Shown one piece after another: positions 24,326 through 30,301 of a stretch of DNA of 30,301 bases. Below the pieces are notes generated by a model, which searched no databases, was not told where the DNA came from, and worked only from the letters and a program-made list of their open reading frames with translations. Every line of letters begins with the position of its first letter. Position 1 is the first letter of the stretch. This stretch comes from Bacillota bacterium (GTDB lineage Bacteria; Bacillota; Clostridia; Lutisporales; Lutisporaceae), in contig JALNWH010000012.1 of assembly GCA_023230985.1 (NCBI GenBank), positions 1-30,301 on the forward strand. Direction: 5' to 3'. The translations under genes and the position numbers were made by a program.

Positions 24326-25108
24326 ATGCTAAAAATTCTATTATCAAATGATGATGGGGTTCATTCACCGGGTATCCATCATCTGGCAAATTATCTTAAG
24401 GAAATAGGCTCAGTAACTTTGGTATCCCCTGAGTCTGAAAGAAGCGCCAGCGGACTTTCTATTACTATGCATAAGCCTTTACGAACAAAAAAAGTGAATT
24501 TTTTTGATGATAGCATCAATGCATGGTGTATTAATGGAACTCCATCTGATTGTGTAAAATTCGCTATAGATTCATTATTGACTGAAACCCCTGACCTGGT
24601 CATATCGGGTATTAATCATGGGTCAAATCTGGGAACGGATATTTTATATTCAGGAACCGTATCTGCTGCTATAGAAGGAGCGATAAACGATGTGCCTGCA
24701 ATAGCAGTTTCTTTGGATACCGTTGGTAAATGTGACTTTGAGCCTTATGCAAAACTTGCTGCAAAGCTATGCAAACAATTATATGAAAACAATATTAAAA
24801 AAGGAATAGTAATGAACATAAATATTCCTTATATCCCAATTGGTGAAATTAAAGGTGTGAAAGTAACTAAACTCGGTGTCAGAAGATATAAAAATTGTTT
24901 TATTGAAAGACTAGACCCAAGGGGAAAAAGTTATTTTTGGCTTGCCGGCGAATTAGACAATAAGGATTTTAATAATTTTGATACTGATGTAGGTTCTATA
25001 TACAACAATTACATTTCTGTAACTCCCATTACTTTTGACCTTACAAGTTATGAAACAATTACTAAAATGAAAAAGTGGAATATTGCAAATATTAATGATC
25101 TACAATAA
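24326..25108 (+). CDS. surE: 5'/3'-nucleotidase SurE
   Basis: 260 residues. Metal-dependent nucleoside monophosphatase, also active on exopolyphosphate in some species. The metal-binding NDDG is at residues 8-11, followed by HSPGI, VSPESERSASGLSIT, the nucleotide-site GTPSDCVK and SGINHGSNLGTDILYSGTVSAAIEG. The start ATG is five bases after GGAGG. It stands alone between two terminator-like hairpins. Confidence 0.95.
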   Translation: MLKILLSNDDGVHSPGIHHLANYLKEIGSVTLVSPESERSASGLSITMHKPLRTKKVNFFDDSINAWCINGTPSDCVKFAIDSLLTETPDLVISGINHGSNLGTDILYSGTVSAAIEGAINDVPAIAVSLDTVGKCDFEPYAKLAAKLCKQLYENNIKKGIVMNINIPYIPIGEIKGVKVTKLGVRRYKNCFIERLDPRGKSYFWLAGELDNKDFNNFDTDVGSIYNNYISVTPITFDLTSYETITKMKKWNIANINDLQ

Positions 25109-25135
25109 AGAAATTTAAATATATATAAAATACGA

Positions 25136-25148
25136 ATGAACTATTCAT
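25136..25148. repeat. Short inverted repeat upstream of korDABC
   Basis: ATGAA-cta-TTCAT, a perfect 5-bp dyad with a 3-base centre, about 30 bases upstream of the kor -35. It could be an operator, but dyads this short are frequent in AT-rich DNA. Confidence 0.25.
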
Positions 25149-25177
25149 AATGATATTTAATAAAAAAATTATTTATA

Positions 25178-25206
25178 TTGAAAAAATGCAACTAATAATA
25201 TATACT
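25178..25206 (+). promoter_or_regulatory. Sigma-A promoter of korDABC
   Basis: TTGAAA (25178-25183), 17 bases, TATACT (25201-25206): each hexamer has one mismatch to consensus. The predicted start is near 25213, giving a leader of about 78 bases before the ferredoxin ATG. Confidence 0.7.
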
Positions 25207-25236
25207 GAAAATGAAGGCAAAGTTGCAGTTTTTTTT
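25187..25236 (+). terminator. Possible terminator of surE
   Basis: TGCAACT (25187-25193) can pair with AGTTGCA (25221-25227), followed by G and eight T residues (25229-25236). The loop of 27 bases is long, so folding is less certain. The left arm lies inside the kor promoter spacer, so only transcripts coming from surE could form it. Confidence 0.4.
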
Positions 25237-25290
25237 ATTACATAACAAAAATGAAATTTTAATTGCATTTTAAAAGAGGGAGGTCTTTAA

Positions 25291-25509
25291 ATGAGCAATA
25301 AGGAAGAGGTAACTGAAAAACTTGTTATTAATAAGGAATGGTGTAAAGGATGCGGGATATGTGTTAGTTTTTGTCCGAAAAATGTATTGACATTAAAAGA
25401 TGGAAAAGTAGATATAGCAGATATTGAAAAGTGTATTGAATGCGGGCAATGTGAATTAAGGTGCCCCGATTACGCAATATATCTTAGGGGGAAAAAAAAT
25501 GAAAAATAA
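25291..25509 (+). CDS. korD: 2-oxoacid:ferredoxin oxidoreductase, delta (ferredoxin) subunit
   Basis: 72 residues with two complete 4Fe-4S motifs: CKGCGICVSFCP (about 18-29) and CIECGQCELRCP (about 47-58). As the delta subunit it carries electrons from the thiamine enzyme to ferredoxin. The ATG follows AGGGAGGT. Its last 11 bases overlap the alpha-subunit gene, which signals translational coupling within the korDABC unit. Confidence 0.92.
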   Translation: MSNKEEVTEKLVINKEWCKGCGICVSFCPKNVLTLKDGKVDIADIEKCIECGQCELRCPDYAIYLRGKKNEK

Positions 25510-26632
25510 AGAACTTTTAATGCAAGGAAATGAAGCGTGTGTAGAAGGCGCATTAGTTGCAGGAATGCGATTCTTTGCCGGTTATCCGATAACCCCTTCT
25601 ACAGAAATAGCCGAATTATCATCTGAAAAACTCCCTTTAGTTGGAGGGAAGTTTATACAAATGGAAGATGAAATAGCAAGTATGGCTGCTACAATAGGTG
25701 CTTCCTTAACCGGACTTAAAAGTATGACTGCTACTTCCGGTCCCGGGTTTTCGCTTAAACAAGAAAACATCGGCTATGCAGCAATTGCAGAAGTACCTTG
25801 TGTTATCGTAGACGTTCAAAGAGGAGGACCCAGCACCGGATTACCAACATCACCTTCACAAGGTGATATTATGCAATCTAAATGGGGTACACATGGCGAT
25901 CATCCAATTATTGTTGTTGCTCCTGCTTCAGTTAGAGAGACATTTGATTTAACTATAAAAGCTTTTAACTTTTCAGAAACCTATAGAACACCGGTAATAA
26001 TACTTTTAGATGAAGTAATAGGGCATATGAGAGAGAAAATAGAATTACCTGATATATCAAAAATTGATATTGTTAATAGGAAAAAACCTCTTGTCAACAA
26101 AGAGGATTATCTGCCTTTTAAGGCTGATGAAGACTTAGTACCGCCCATGGCAGACTATGGGGAAGGTTATAGGTTTCACGTAACTGGGTTAGTTCACGAC
26201 GAAACCGGATTTCCAAGTAATAACCCGGATGTATCCGATAAACTTATACGAAGGCTTGATGCAAAGATTGAAAAAAATAAAGACAAAATTGTTGAATGGG
26301 AAGAAAAAAACACAAATGATGCTGAAATAATCATTTTGTCTATTGGTTGTGTATCAAGAGCTTCAAATGCTGCTATGAAAATCATGAGAAATAAAGGGAT
26401 TAAAGTAGGTACTTTTAGGCCTATTACTGTATGGCCTTTTCCTGAAAAAAGATTAGAAGAACTATCTCAAAAAGTGAAAGCTATAATTGTTGCTGAAATG
26501 AATCTAGGGCAAATGGCTCTAGAAGTAGAAAGAATAAGCAAATGTATGACAAGAATTGAAAAAGTAAATAAGGTTAATGGCGAAATTATTACCCCTGATG
26601 AAATAATTGCAAAAATTAAGGAGGTGCTATAA
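25499..26632 (+). CDS. korA: 2-oxoacid:ferredoxin oxidoreductase, alpha subunit
   Basis: 377 residues. Alpha subunit of a CoA-dependent 2-oxoacid oxidoreductase, most likely for 2-oxoglutarate. Family stretches are GNEACVEGALVAGMRFFAGY followed by PITPSTEIAE, QMEDEIASMAATIGASLTG, KSMTATSGPGFSLKQENIGY, VDVQRGGPSTGLPTSPSQGD and a C-terminal domain with FRPITVWPFPEKRL. The substrate is inferred: the neighbouring glutamate dehydrogenase supplies 2-oxoglutarate, but branched-chain 2-oxoacid enzymes (Vor) look similar. It starts inside the end of korD and is followed by korB with only one base between stop and start. Confidence 0.9.
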   Translation: MKNKELLMQGNEACVEGALVAGMRFFAGYPITPSTEIAELSSEKLPLVGGKFIQMEDEIASMAATIGASLTGLKSMTATSGPGFSLKQENIGYAAIAEVPCVIVDVQRGGPSTGLPTSPSQGDIMQSKWGTHGDHPIIVVAPASVRETFDLTIKAFNFSETYRTPVIILLDEVIGHMREKIELPDISKIDIVNRKKPLVNKEDYLPFKADEDLVPPMADYGEGYRFHVTGLVHDETGFPSNNPDVSDKLIRRLDAKIEKNKDKIVEWEEKNTNDAEIIILSIGCVSRASNAAMKIMRNKGIKVGTFRPITVWPFPEKRLEELSQKVKAIIVAEMNLGQMALEVERISKCMTRIEKVNKVNGEIITPDEIIAKIKEVL

Positions 26633-26633
26633 G

Positions 26634-27452
26634 ATGCCAAGTGCAATTGTTAATGAATATTTCAGAACTAAAAAATTGCCTCAAATTTGGTGTCCCGGTT
26701 GCGGCCATGGTATAATCACTAGAGCAATTACAGTAGCTCTGGACAAATCTAATTTAAATAGAGATAAAATATGTATTGTATCGGGAATCGGTTGTTCTTC
26801 AAGAGCTACAGGATACTTAGATTTTGATACTCTTCATACAACTCACGGCAGGGCTATCGCATTTGCAACAGGTATCAAATTAGCAAAACCTGAGCTAACA
26901 GTTATTGTTATTACAGGTGATGGTGATTGTACTGCAATTGGTGGTAATCATTTAATCCATGCTTGCAGAAGAAATATTGATATTACAGCTATAGTATTTA
27001 ACAATAATATATATGGAATGACAGGTGGTCAATATTCTCCAACTACCCCCAAATATGATAAAGGTACAACTGCACCATATGGTAATATAGATAAGTCTTT
27101 TGATATTCCGGGATTGGCTGCTGCTGCAGGTGCTACATATGTTGCTAGAGCAACCGCCTATCATGCAAACTTATTAATTTCATTAATTCAAAAAGGCATA
27201 AACAATAAAGGTTTTTCACTTATTGAAGCTATAAGTGATTGTCCGACTTATTATGGAAGAAAGAATAAAAAAGGTGATGCTGTAGATATGCTTGAATGGC
27301 AGAAAAAGTATGCAATAAATGTAACTGCAGCTTCCAAGATGCCTCCGGAATCTTTAAAAGGAAAATTTATAATTGGCGAATTCAAAAACACTACTGAACC
27401 GGAGTACACCGATGAATATCAAAAAATTATTGATAACATTGGAAAGGAGTAA
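26634..27452 (+). CDS. korB: 2-oxoacid:ferredoxin oxidoreductase, beta (ThDP) subunit
   Basis: 272 residues. Binds thiamine diphosphate and the proximal iron-sulfur cluster and carries out decarboxylation. Seen are WCPGCGHGI (cluster cysteines), SGIGCSSRATGYLDFDTLHT, HGRAIAFATGIKLA, the ThDP motif GDGDCTAIGGNH through FNNNIYGMTGGQYSPTTP, and SDCPTYYGR. The ATG at 26634 is seven bases after AAGGAGGTG. A longer in-frame reading from 26607 overlaps korA and is not supported. Four bases separate it from korC. Confidence 0.93.
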   Translation: MPSAIVNEYFRTKKLPQIWCPGCGHGIITRAITVALDKSNLNRDKICIVSGIGCSSRATGYLDFDTLHTTHGRAIAFATGIKLAKPELTVIVITGDGDCTAIGGNHLIHACRRNIDITAIVFNNNIYGMTGGQYSPTTPKYDKGTTAPYGNIDKSFDIPGLAAAAGATYVARATAYHANLLISLIQKGINNKGFSLIEAISDCPTYYGRKNKKGDAVDMLEWQKKYAINVTAASKMPPESLKGKFIIGEFKNTTEPEYTDEYQKIIDNIGKE

Positions 27453-27456
27453 AATA

Positions 27457-27999
27457 ATGAGCAAATATGAAATTAGGTTAAGTGGTTCCGGTGGTCAAGG
27501 TATGTTGCTTTCAGGTATTATCCTTGCTGAGGCTGCTATATATGAAGGAAAAAATGCAATTCAATCGCAATCATATGGACCGGAAGCTAGGGGGGGAGCC
27601 AGTAAATCTGAAGTAATAATATCTGAAGATGAAATTGATTTTCCGAAGGTTAGAAGCTGTGATATATTGCTGTCACTAACACAAAAATCTTATAACGAGT
27701 ATAGTCCGGGATTGAGGAAAGATGGCATACTGATTTTAGATAATAGTGTTGAATACAAAGAGAGTAATACTAAAATATATTCTGTTCCTATTATAGATAC
27801 AGCTATTAATGAAATTGGCAAGCATTTTGTAACTAATATAGTTGCCTTAGGAGCTTTAGTTTCATTAACTAATATAGTGTCAAAAAATGCACTAGAACAA
27901 GCAGTTTTAAATCGTGTGCCAAAAGGCACAGAGGAATTGAATAAAAAAGCACTATATATGGGTTTTAAAATAGGAGAAGATGCATTAAAAAGGAATTAA
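27457..27999 (+). CDS. korC: 2-oxoacid:ferredoxin oxidoreductase, gamma subunit
   Basis: 180 residues. Gamma subunit with IRLSGSGGQGMLLSGIILAE at the start, then QSQSYGPEARGGASKSEVIIS and ILDNSVE, typical of the POR gamma domain that helps bind CoA. The ATG at 27457 follows AAAGGAG. The frame is open upstream to 27373, but that part overlaps korB and has no family match. It completes a D-A-B-C operon. Confidence 0.93.
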   Translation: MSKYEIRLSGSGGQGMLLSGIILAEAAIYEGKNAIQSQSYGPEARGGASKSEVIISEDEIDFPKVRSCDILLSLTQKSYNEYSPGLRKDGILILDNSVEYKESNTKIYSVPIIDTAINEIGKHFVTNIVALGALVSLTNIVSKNALEQAVLNRVPKGTEELNKKALYMGFKIGEDALKRN

Positions 28000-28019
28000 T
28001 TGATTAGGCGGGTTAAATC

Positions 28020-28874
28020 ATGAATGAAAATTTAGATTTTATAAAAAAAATCCAACTTTCTTTCCCAAGGCTTAGTAAAGGTCAAAGAATGATTGCTGAA
28101 TACATTATGAATAATTATGATAAAGCCGCTTTTATGACTGCAGCTAAATTAGGGGAAAAGGTAGGTGTTAGCGAGTCAACTGTTGTGAGGTTTGCAAATG
28201 TACTGGATTTTGAAGGTTACCCTCAAATGCAAAAAGTTTTACAAGAAATATTAAGAACAAGGCTGACAACAGTTCAAAGGATAGAATTAACTTCTGATTA
28301 TTCAAATGAAGAAAGTATCCTGAAAAGAGTTCTTAAAGCTGATATGGATAATATTAGGATAACTATGAGCGAAGCCGATCTAAAGGCATTTGAAGACTCA
28401 GTAAACTCTATAATAGAAGCTGACCATATTTATATAGTTGCCTTAAGAAGTTCAAAAGCTTTAGCTGATTTTTTAGGTTTTTATCTTAACCTAGTAAGAG
28501 GTAACATACATACAGTAACACATTCGATATCAGATATTTTTGAAATTTTATTTAGAGTTGATAAAAATGACTTAGTAATTGGAATAGGATTCCCGAGATA
28601 TTCATCAAAAACTATAGAAGCCTTAGATTATGCTAAATCCCAAGGTGCAAAGGTATTGGCGATTACCGATAGCTTATTATCACCTTTGGCTTCCCACTCT
28701 GATTATACACTAATAGCGAAAAGCAATATGGAATCCTTTGTTGATTCCTTAGTTGCACCTTTAAGCCTACTGAATGCTTTAATTGTTGGTGTCGGGATAA
28801 AAGAAAAATCTAGCCTTTCTGATTCTTTTTCAAAACTGGAAAAAATATGGGAGAAGTATAAAATTTATTCATAA
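28020..28874 (+). CDS. MurR/RpiR family transcriptional regulator
   Basis: 284 residues. An N-terminal RpiR helix-turn-helix (about 1-77, with LSKGQRMIAEYIMNNYDKAA and VGVSESTVVRFANVLDFEGY) precedes a SIS sugar-phosphate-binding domain (about 120-250, with IYIVALRSSKALADFL and GIGFPRYSSKTIEALDYAKS). Such regulators respond to phosphosugars or related metabolites. Located 20 bases after korC and before gdhA, it probably controls one or both, though the ligand is unknown. The ribosome site is weak (GGCGGG), consistent with low expression. Confidence 0.9.
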   Translation: MNENLDFIKKIQLSFPRLSKGQRMIAEYIMNNYDKAAFMTAAKLGEKVGVSESTVVRFANVLDFEGYPQMQKVLQEILRTRLTTVQRIELTSDYSNEESILKRVLKADMDNIRITMSEADLKAFEDSVNSIIEADHIYIVALRSSKALADFLGFYLNLVRGNIHTVTHSISDIFEILFRVDKNDLVIGIGFPRYSSKTIEALDYAKSQGAKVLAITDSLLSPLASHSDYTLIAKSNMESFVDSLVAPLSLLNALIVGVGIKEKSSLSDSFSKLEKIWEKYKIYS

Positions 28875-28926
28875 AAATACTTAATAGCAAATTTAGTAAT
28901 TAAAAAACCTAAAATTATATGTATTA

Positions 28927-28955
28927 GAAGGATTTTGACGTTTCTTATAGAATAA
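28927..28955 (+). promoter_or_regulatory. Sigma-H promoter before gdhA
   Basis: GAAGGATTT (28927-28935), 11 bases, then ATAGAATAA (28947-28955), matching RNAGGAWWW-N11-RNNGAATWW at every informative position. A separate vegetative-type TATAAT lies at 28973-28978 without a clear -35. The sigma-H start would be near 28962, giving a leader of about 87 bases that includes the hairpin at 28994-29020. Confidence 0.65.
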
Positions 28956-28993
28956 TTTCAATATAGACTTTATATAATATTTTTAGTTACGTA

Positions 28994-29020
28994 ATTTAAG
29001 GCGTTAAAAACGCTTTAAAT
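28994..29020 (+). promoter_or_regulatory. Leader hairpin of gdhA mRNA
   Basis: A 12-bp stem with one G-U pair (28994-29005 with 29009-29020, core GGCGTT/AACGCT) and a 3-base loop, ending 11 bases before the AGGAGGT ribosome site. It has no T run, so it is not a terminator. It may protect the mRNA 5' end or serve as a protein-binding dyad in DNA. Confidence 0.5.
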
Positions 29021-29048
29021 AGAATATGTTTAGGAGGTCTTTTAAAAA

Positions 29049-30301
29049 ATGGCTGGTAAAGATAATTTAAACCCACTATTAAATGCTCAAAAACAAGTTA
29101 AAGAAGCTTGTGACAAATTGGGCATGGATCCTGTTGTATATGATATTTTAAAGCAGCCTTTAAGAGTATTAGAGGTAGCTATCCCTGTTAAAATGGATGA
29201 TGGCTCATTACAAGTGTTTACAGGTTATAGGTCTTTGCATAATGATGCTGTTGGCCCGGGCAAAGGTGGAGTTAGATTTCATCCGGGTGTAACTCGAGAA
29301 GAAGTAATGGCTTTATCAATTTGGATGACTTTTAAGTGTTGTGTAACGGGAATCCCTTATGGCGGAGGTAAAGGCGGAGTTATCGTAGATCCCTTGAAGC
29401 TTTCACAGGGTGAATTAGAAAGACTATCACGTGGATACATAGATGCAATTTACAAGCTCATTGGAGACCAGGTAGATATACCGGCACCGGATGTAGGAAC
29501 AAATGGTCAAATAATGGCTTGGATGGTTGACGAGTATAATAAACTAGCTGGCAAAAGCTCCTTAGGAGTTATAACCGGTAAACCTATTGAGTTTGGCGGT
29601 TCAAAAGGAAGAACAGCTGCAACAGGTTTTGGAGTTGCTGTAACTGCTAGAGAAGCTGCTAAAAAAATAGGCATAAATTTTGAAGGTGCAAGCATAGCTT
29701 TGCAAGGTTATGGAAATGTGGGAAGTCATACTGCAATAAACTTAGCTAAACTTGGTGGAAAAATTGTAGCGGTTTGTGAATGGAACGGTACAATTTATAA
29801 TGAAGATGGAATAGATGTATATGCATGTGCAGAATATATGAAAAAGAATCGAACACTTTTAGGTTTTCCCGGAGCAAAAGAAATAACCAAGGAAGAATTC
29901 TTTGCATTGCCTGTAGACATTTTAGTTCCTGCCGCACTGGAAAATGAAATTACCGGAGACGTTGCCAAAACCATTCAGGCTAGATTAATATGTGAAGCTG
30001 CAAATGGACCTACTACTCCTGAAGGTGATGACGTTATTAATTCCAGAGGTTTGTTGCTAACACCTGATATACTGACCAATGCCGGCGGTGTCACAGTTTC
30101 ATACTTTGAATGGGTACAAAATTTACATGGATACTATTGGTCTGAAGAAGAAATCGAACAAAAAGAAGAAATCGCTATGGTAGATGCTTTTAATGCAATA
30201 TATGATATTAAAGAAGAATACAATGTGCCTATGAGAACTGCAGCTTATATGTATTCAATCAAAAAAGTTGCAGATGCAATGAAATTAAGAGGATGGTATT
30301 A
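29049..30301 (+). CDS. gdhA: Glutamate dehydrogenase
   Basis: 417 residues. The first two bases (TA) of the stop codon are the last in the window, so the protein is complete though the stop is cut. Reversible oxidative deamination of glutamate to 2-oxoglutarate and ammonia. Glutamate-site residues are Lys72 (GPGKGGVRFHP), Lys96 and catalytic Lys108 (GIPYGGGKGGV), and Asp148 (IPAPDVGTNGQ). The nucleotide fold has GYGNVG (220-225) and Glu244 at the end of the second strand, favouring NAD. ANGPTTPEGD and LTNAGGVTVSYFEWVQN follow, with the ending MKLRGWY as in Peptoniphilus-type enzymes. Strong AGGAGGT ten bases before the ATG. Preceded by a sigma-H promoter. Confidence 0.97.
   Translation, partial: MAGKDNLNPLLNAQKQVKEACDKLGMDPVVYDILKQPLRVLEVAIPVKMDDGSLQVFTGYRSLHNDAVGPGKGGVRFHPGVTREEVMALSIWMTFKCCVTGIPYGGGKGGVIVDPLKLSQGELERLSRGYIDAIYKLIGDQVDIPAPDVGTNGQIMAWMVDEYNKLAGKSSLGVITGKPIEFGGSKGRTAATGFGVAVTAREAAKKIGINFEGASIALQGYGNVGSHTAINLAKLGGKIVAVCEWNGTIYNEDGIDVYACAEYMKKNRTLLGFPGAKEITKEEFFALPVDILVPAALENEITGDVAKTIQARLICEAANGPTTPEGDDVINSRGLLLTPDILTNAGGVTVSYFEWVQNLHGYYWSEEEIEQKEEIAMVDAFNAIYDIKEEYNVPMRTAAYMYSIKKVADAMKLRGWY

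Noticed and set aside
28935..28940. TTGACG as a sigma-A -35 for gdhA
   Set aside because: The nearest -10-like hexamers are 7, 21 or 32 bases away, outside the normal spacing. Most of this hexamer lies in the spacer of the sigma-H match.
1..30301. CRISPR arrays, insertion sequences, prophage genes, tRNA or rRNA genes
   Set aside because: No regularly spaced repeats, transposase motifs, phage proteins or cloverleaf-type sequences were seen. All sizeable frames belong to core genes.

Overview
This window comes from a low-GC, endospore-forming member of the Clostridia/Tissierellia (Bacillota). The evidence is the AT-rich sequence, the strong AGGAGG ribosome binding sites, the sporulation genes (spoIVB, spo0A, spoIIM, dacF) and the conserved Firmicutes gene orders. 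The glutamate dehydrogenase ends in a C-terminus typical of amino-acid-fermenting anaerobes of the Peptoniphilus/Sedimentibacter type. That taxonomic hint is inference only. No mobile element, CRISPR array, rRNA or tRNA was seen, and no gap between genes exceeds about 210 bases.

Layout. (1) 1-57 is the tail of a small ferredoxin-like protein. (2) 205-12299 is the classic clostridial housekeeping and sporulation run, all on the + strand: asp23, nusB, xseA, xseB, ispA, a DUF212 membrane protein, dxs, tlyA, nadK, argR, recN, spoIVB, spo0A. It covers transcription antitermination, DNA repair, isoprenoid precursors, NADP supply, arginine control and the sporulation switch. (3) 12423-13859 is a cardiolipin synthase on the - strand, convergent with spo0A and separated from it by a 20-bp-stem bidirectional terminator. 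(4) 14066-18851 holds nudF, spoIIM, purine nucleoside phosphorylase, pyrimidine nucleoside phosphorylase and dacF. This resembles the Bacillus nudF...spoIIM-fur-xerD-drm-pupG-dacF-spoIIA order, but fur, xerD, drm and spoIIA-sigF are absent. (5) 19060-22800 holds an M50 protease, scpA, scpB, a second D-Ala-D-Ala carboxypeptidase and a GNAT protein. (6) 22861-30301 is metabolic: a biotin-domain-less carboxyltransferase, surE, a four-subunit 2-oxoacid:ferredoxin oxidoreductase (korDABC), an RpiR regulator and glutamate dehydrogenase. The last stop codon is cut by the window edge.

How it fits together. Glutamate dehydrogenase makes 2-oxoglutarate and korDABC can oxidise it to succinyl-CoA and reduced ferredoxin, so the right end looks like a glutamate-oxidation module with its own regulator.

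The main new signal is regulatory. Three sites match the B. subtilis sigma-H consensus (RNAGGAWWW-N11-RNNGAATWW) at every informative position, each with an 11-base spacer. They lie before spo0A, before punA-pdp-dacF and before gdhA. The spo0A site also carries a perfect 0A box over its -10. A sigma-E-type promoter precedes spoIIM, a weaker sigma-F-like site precedes dacF, and an ARG-box-like site precedes nadK-argR-recN. Together these suggest that nucleoside salvage and glutamate catabolism are wired to the transition to sporulation. Start-codon choice is also unusual: seven genes appear to start with TTG behind a good Shine-Dalgarno site.
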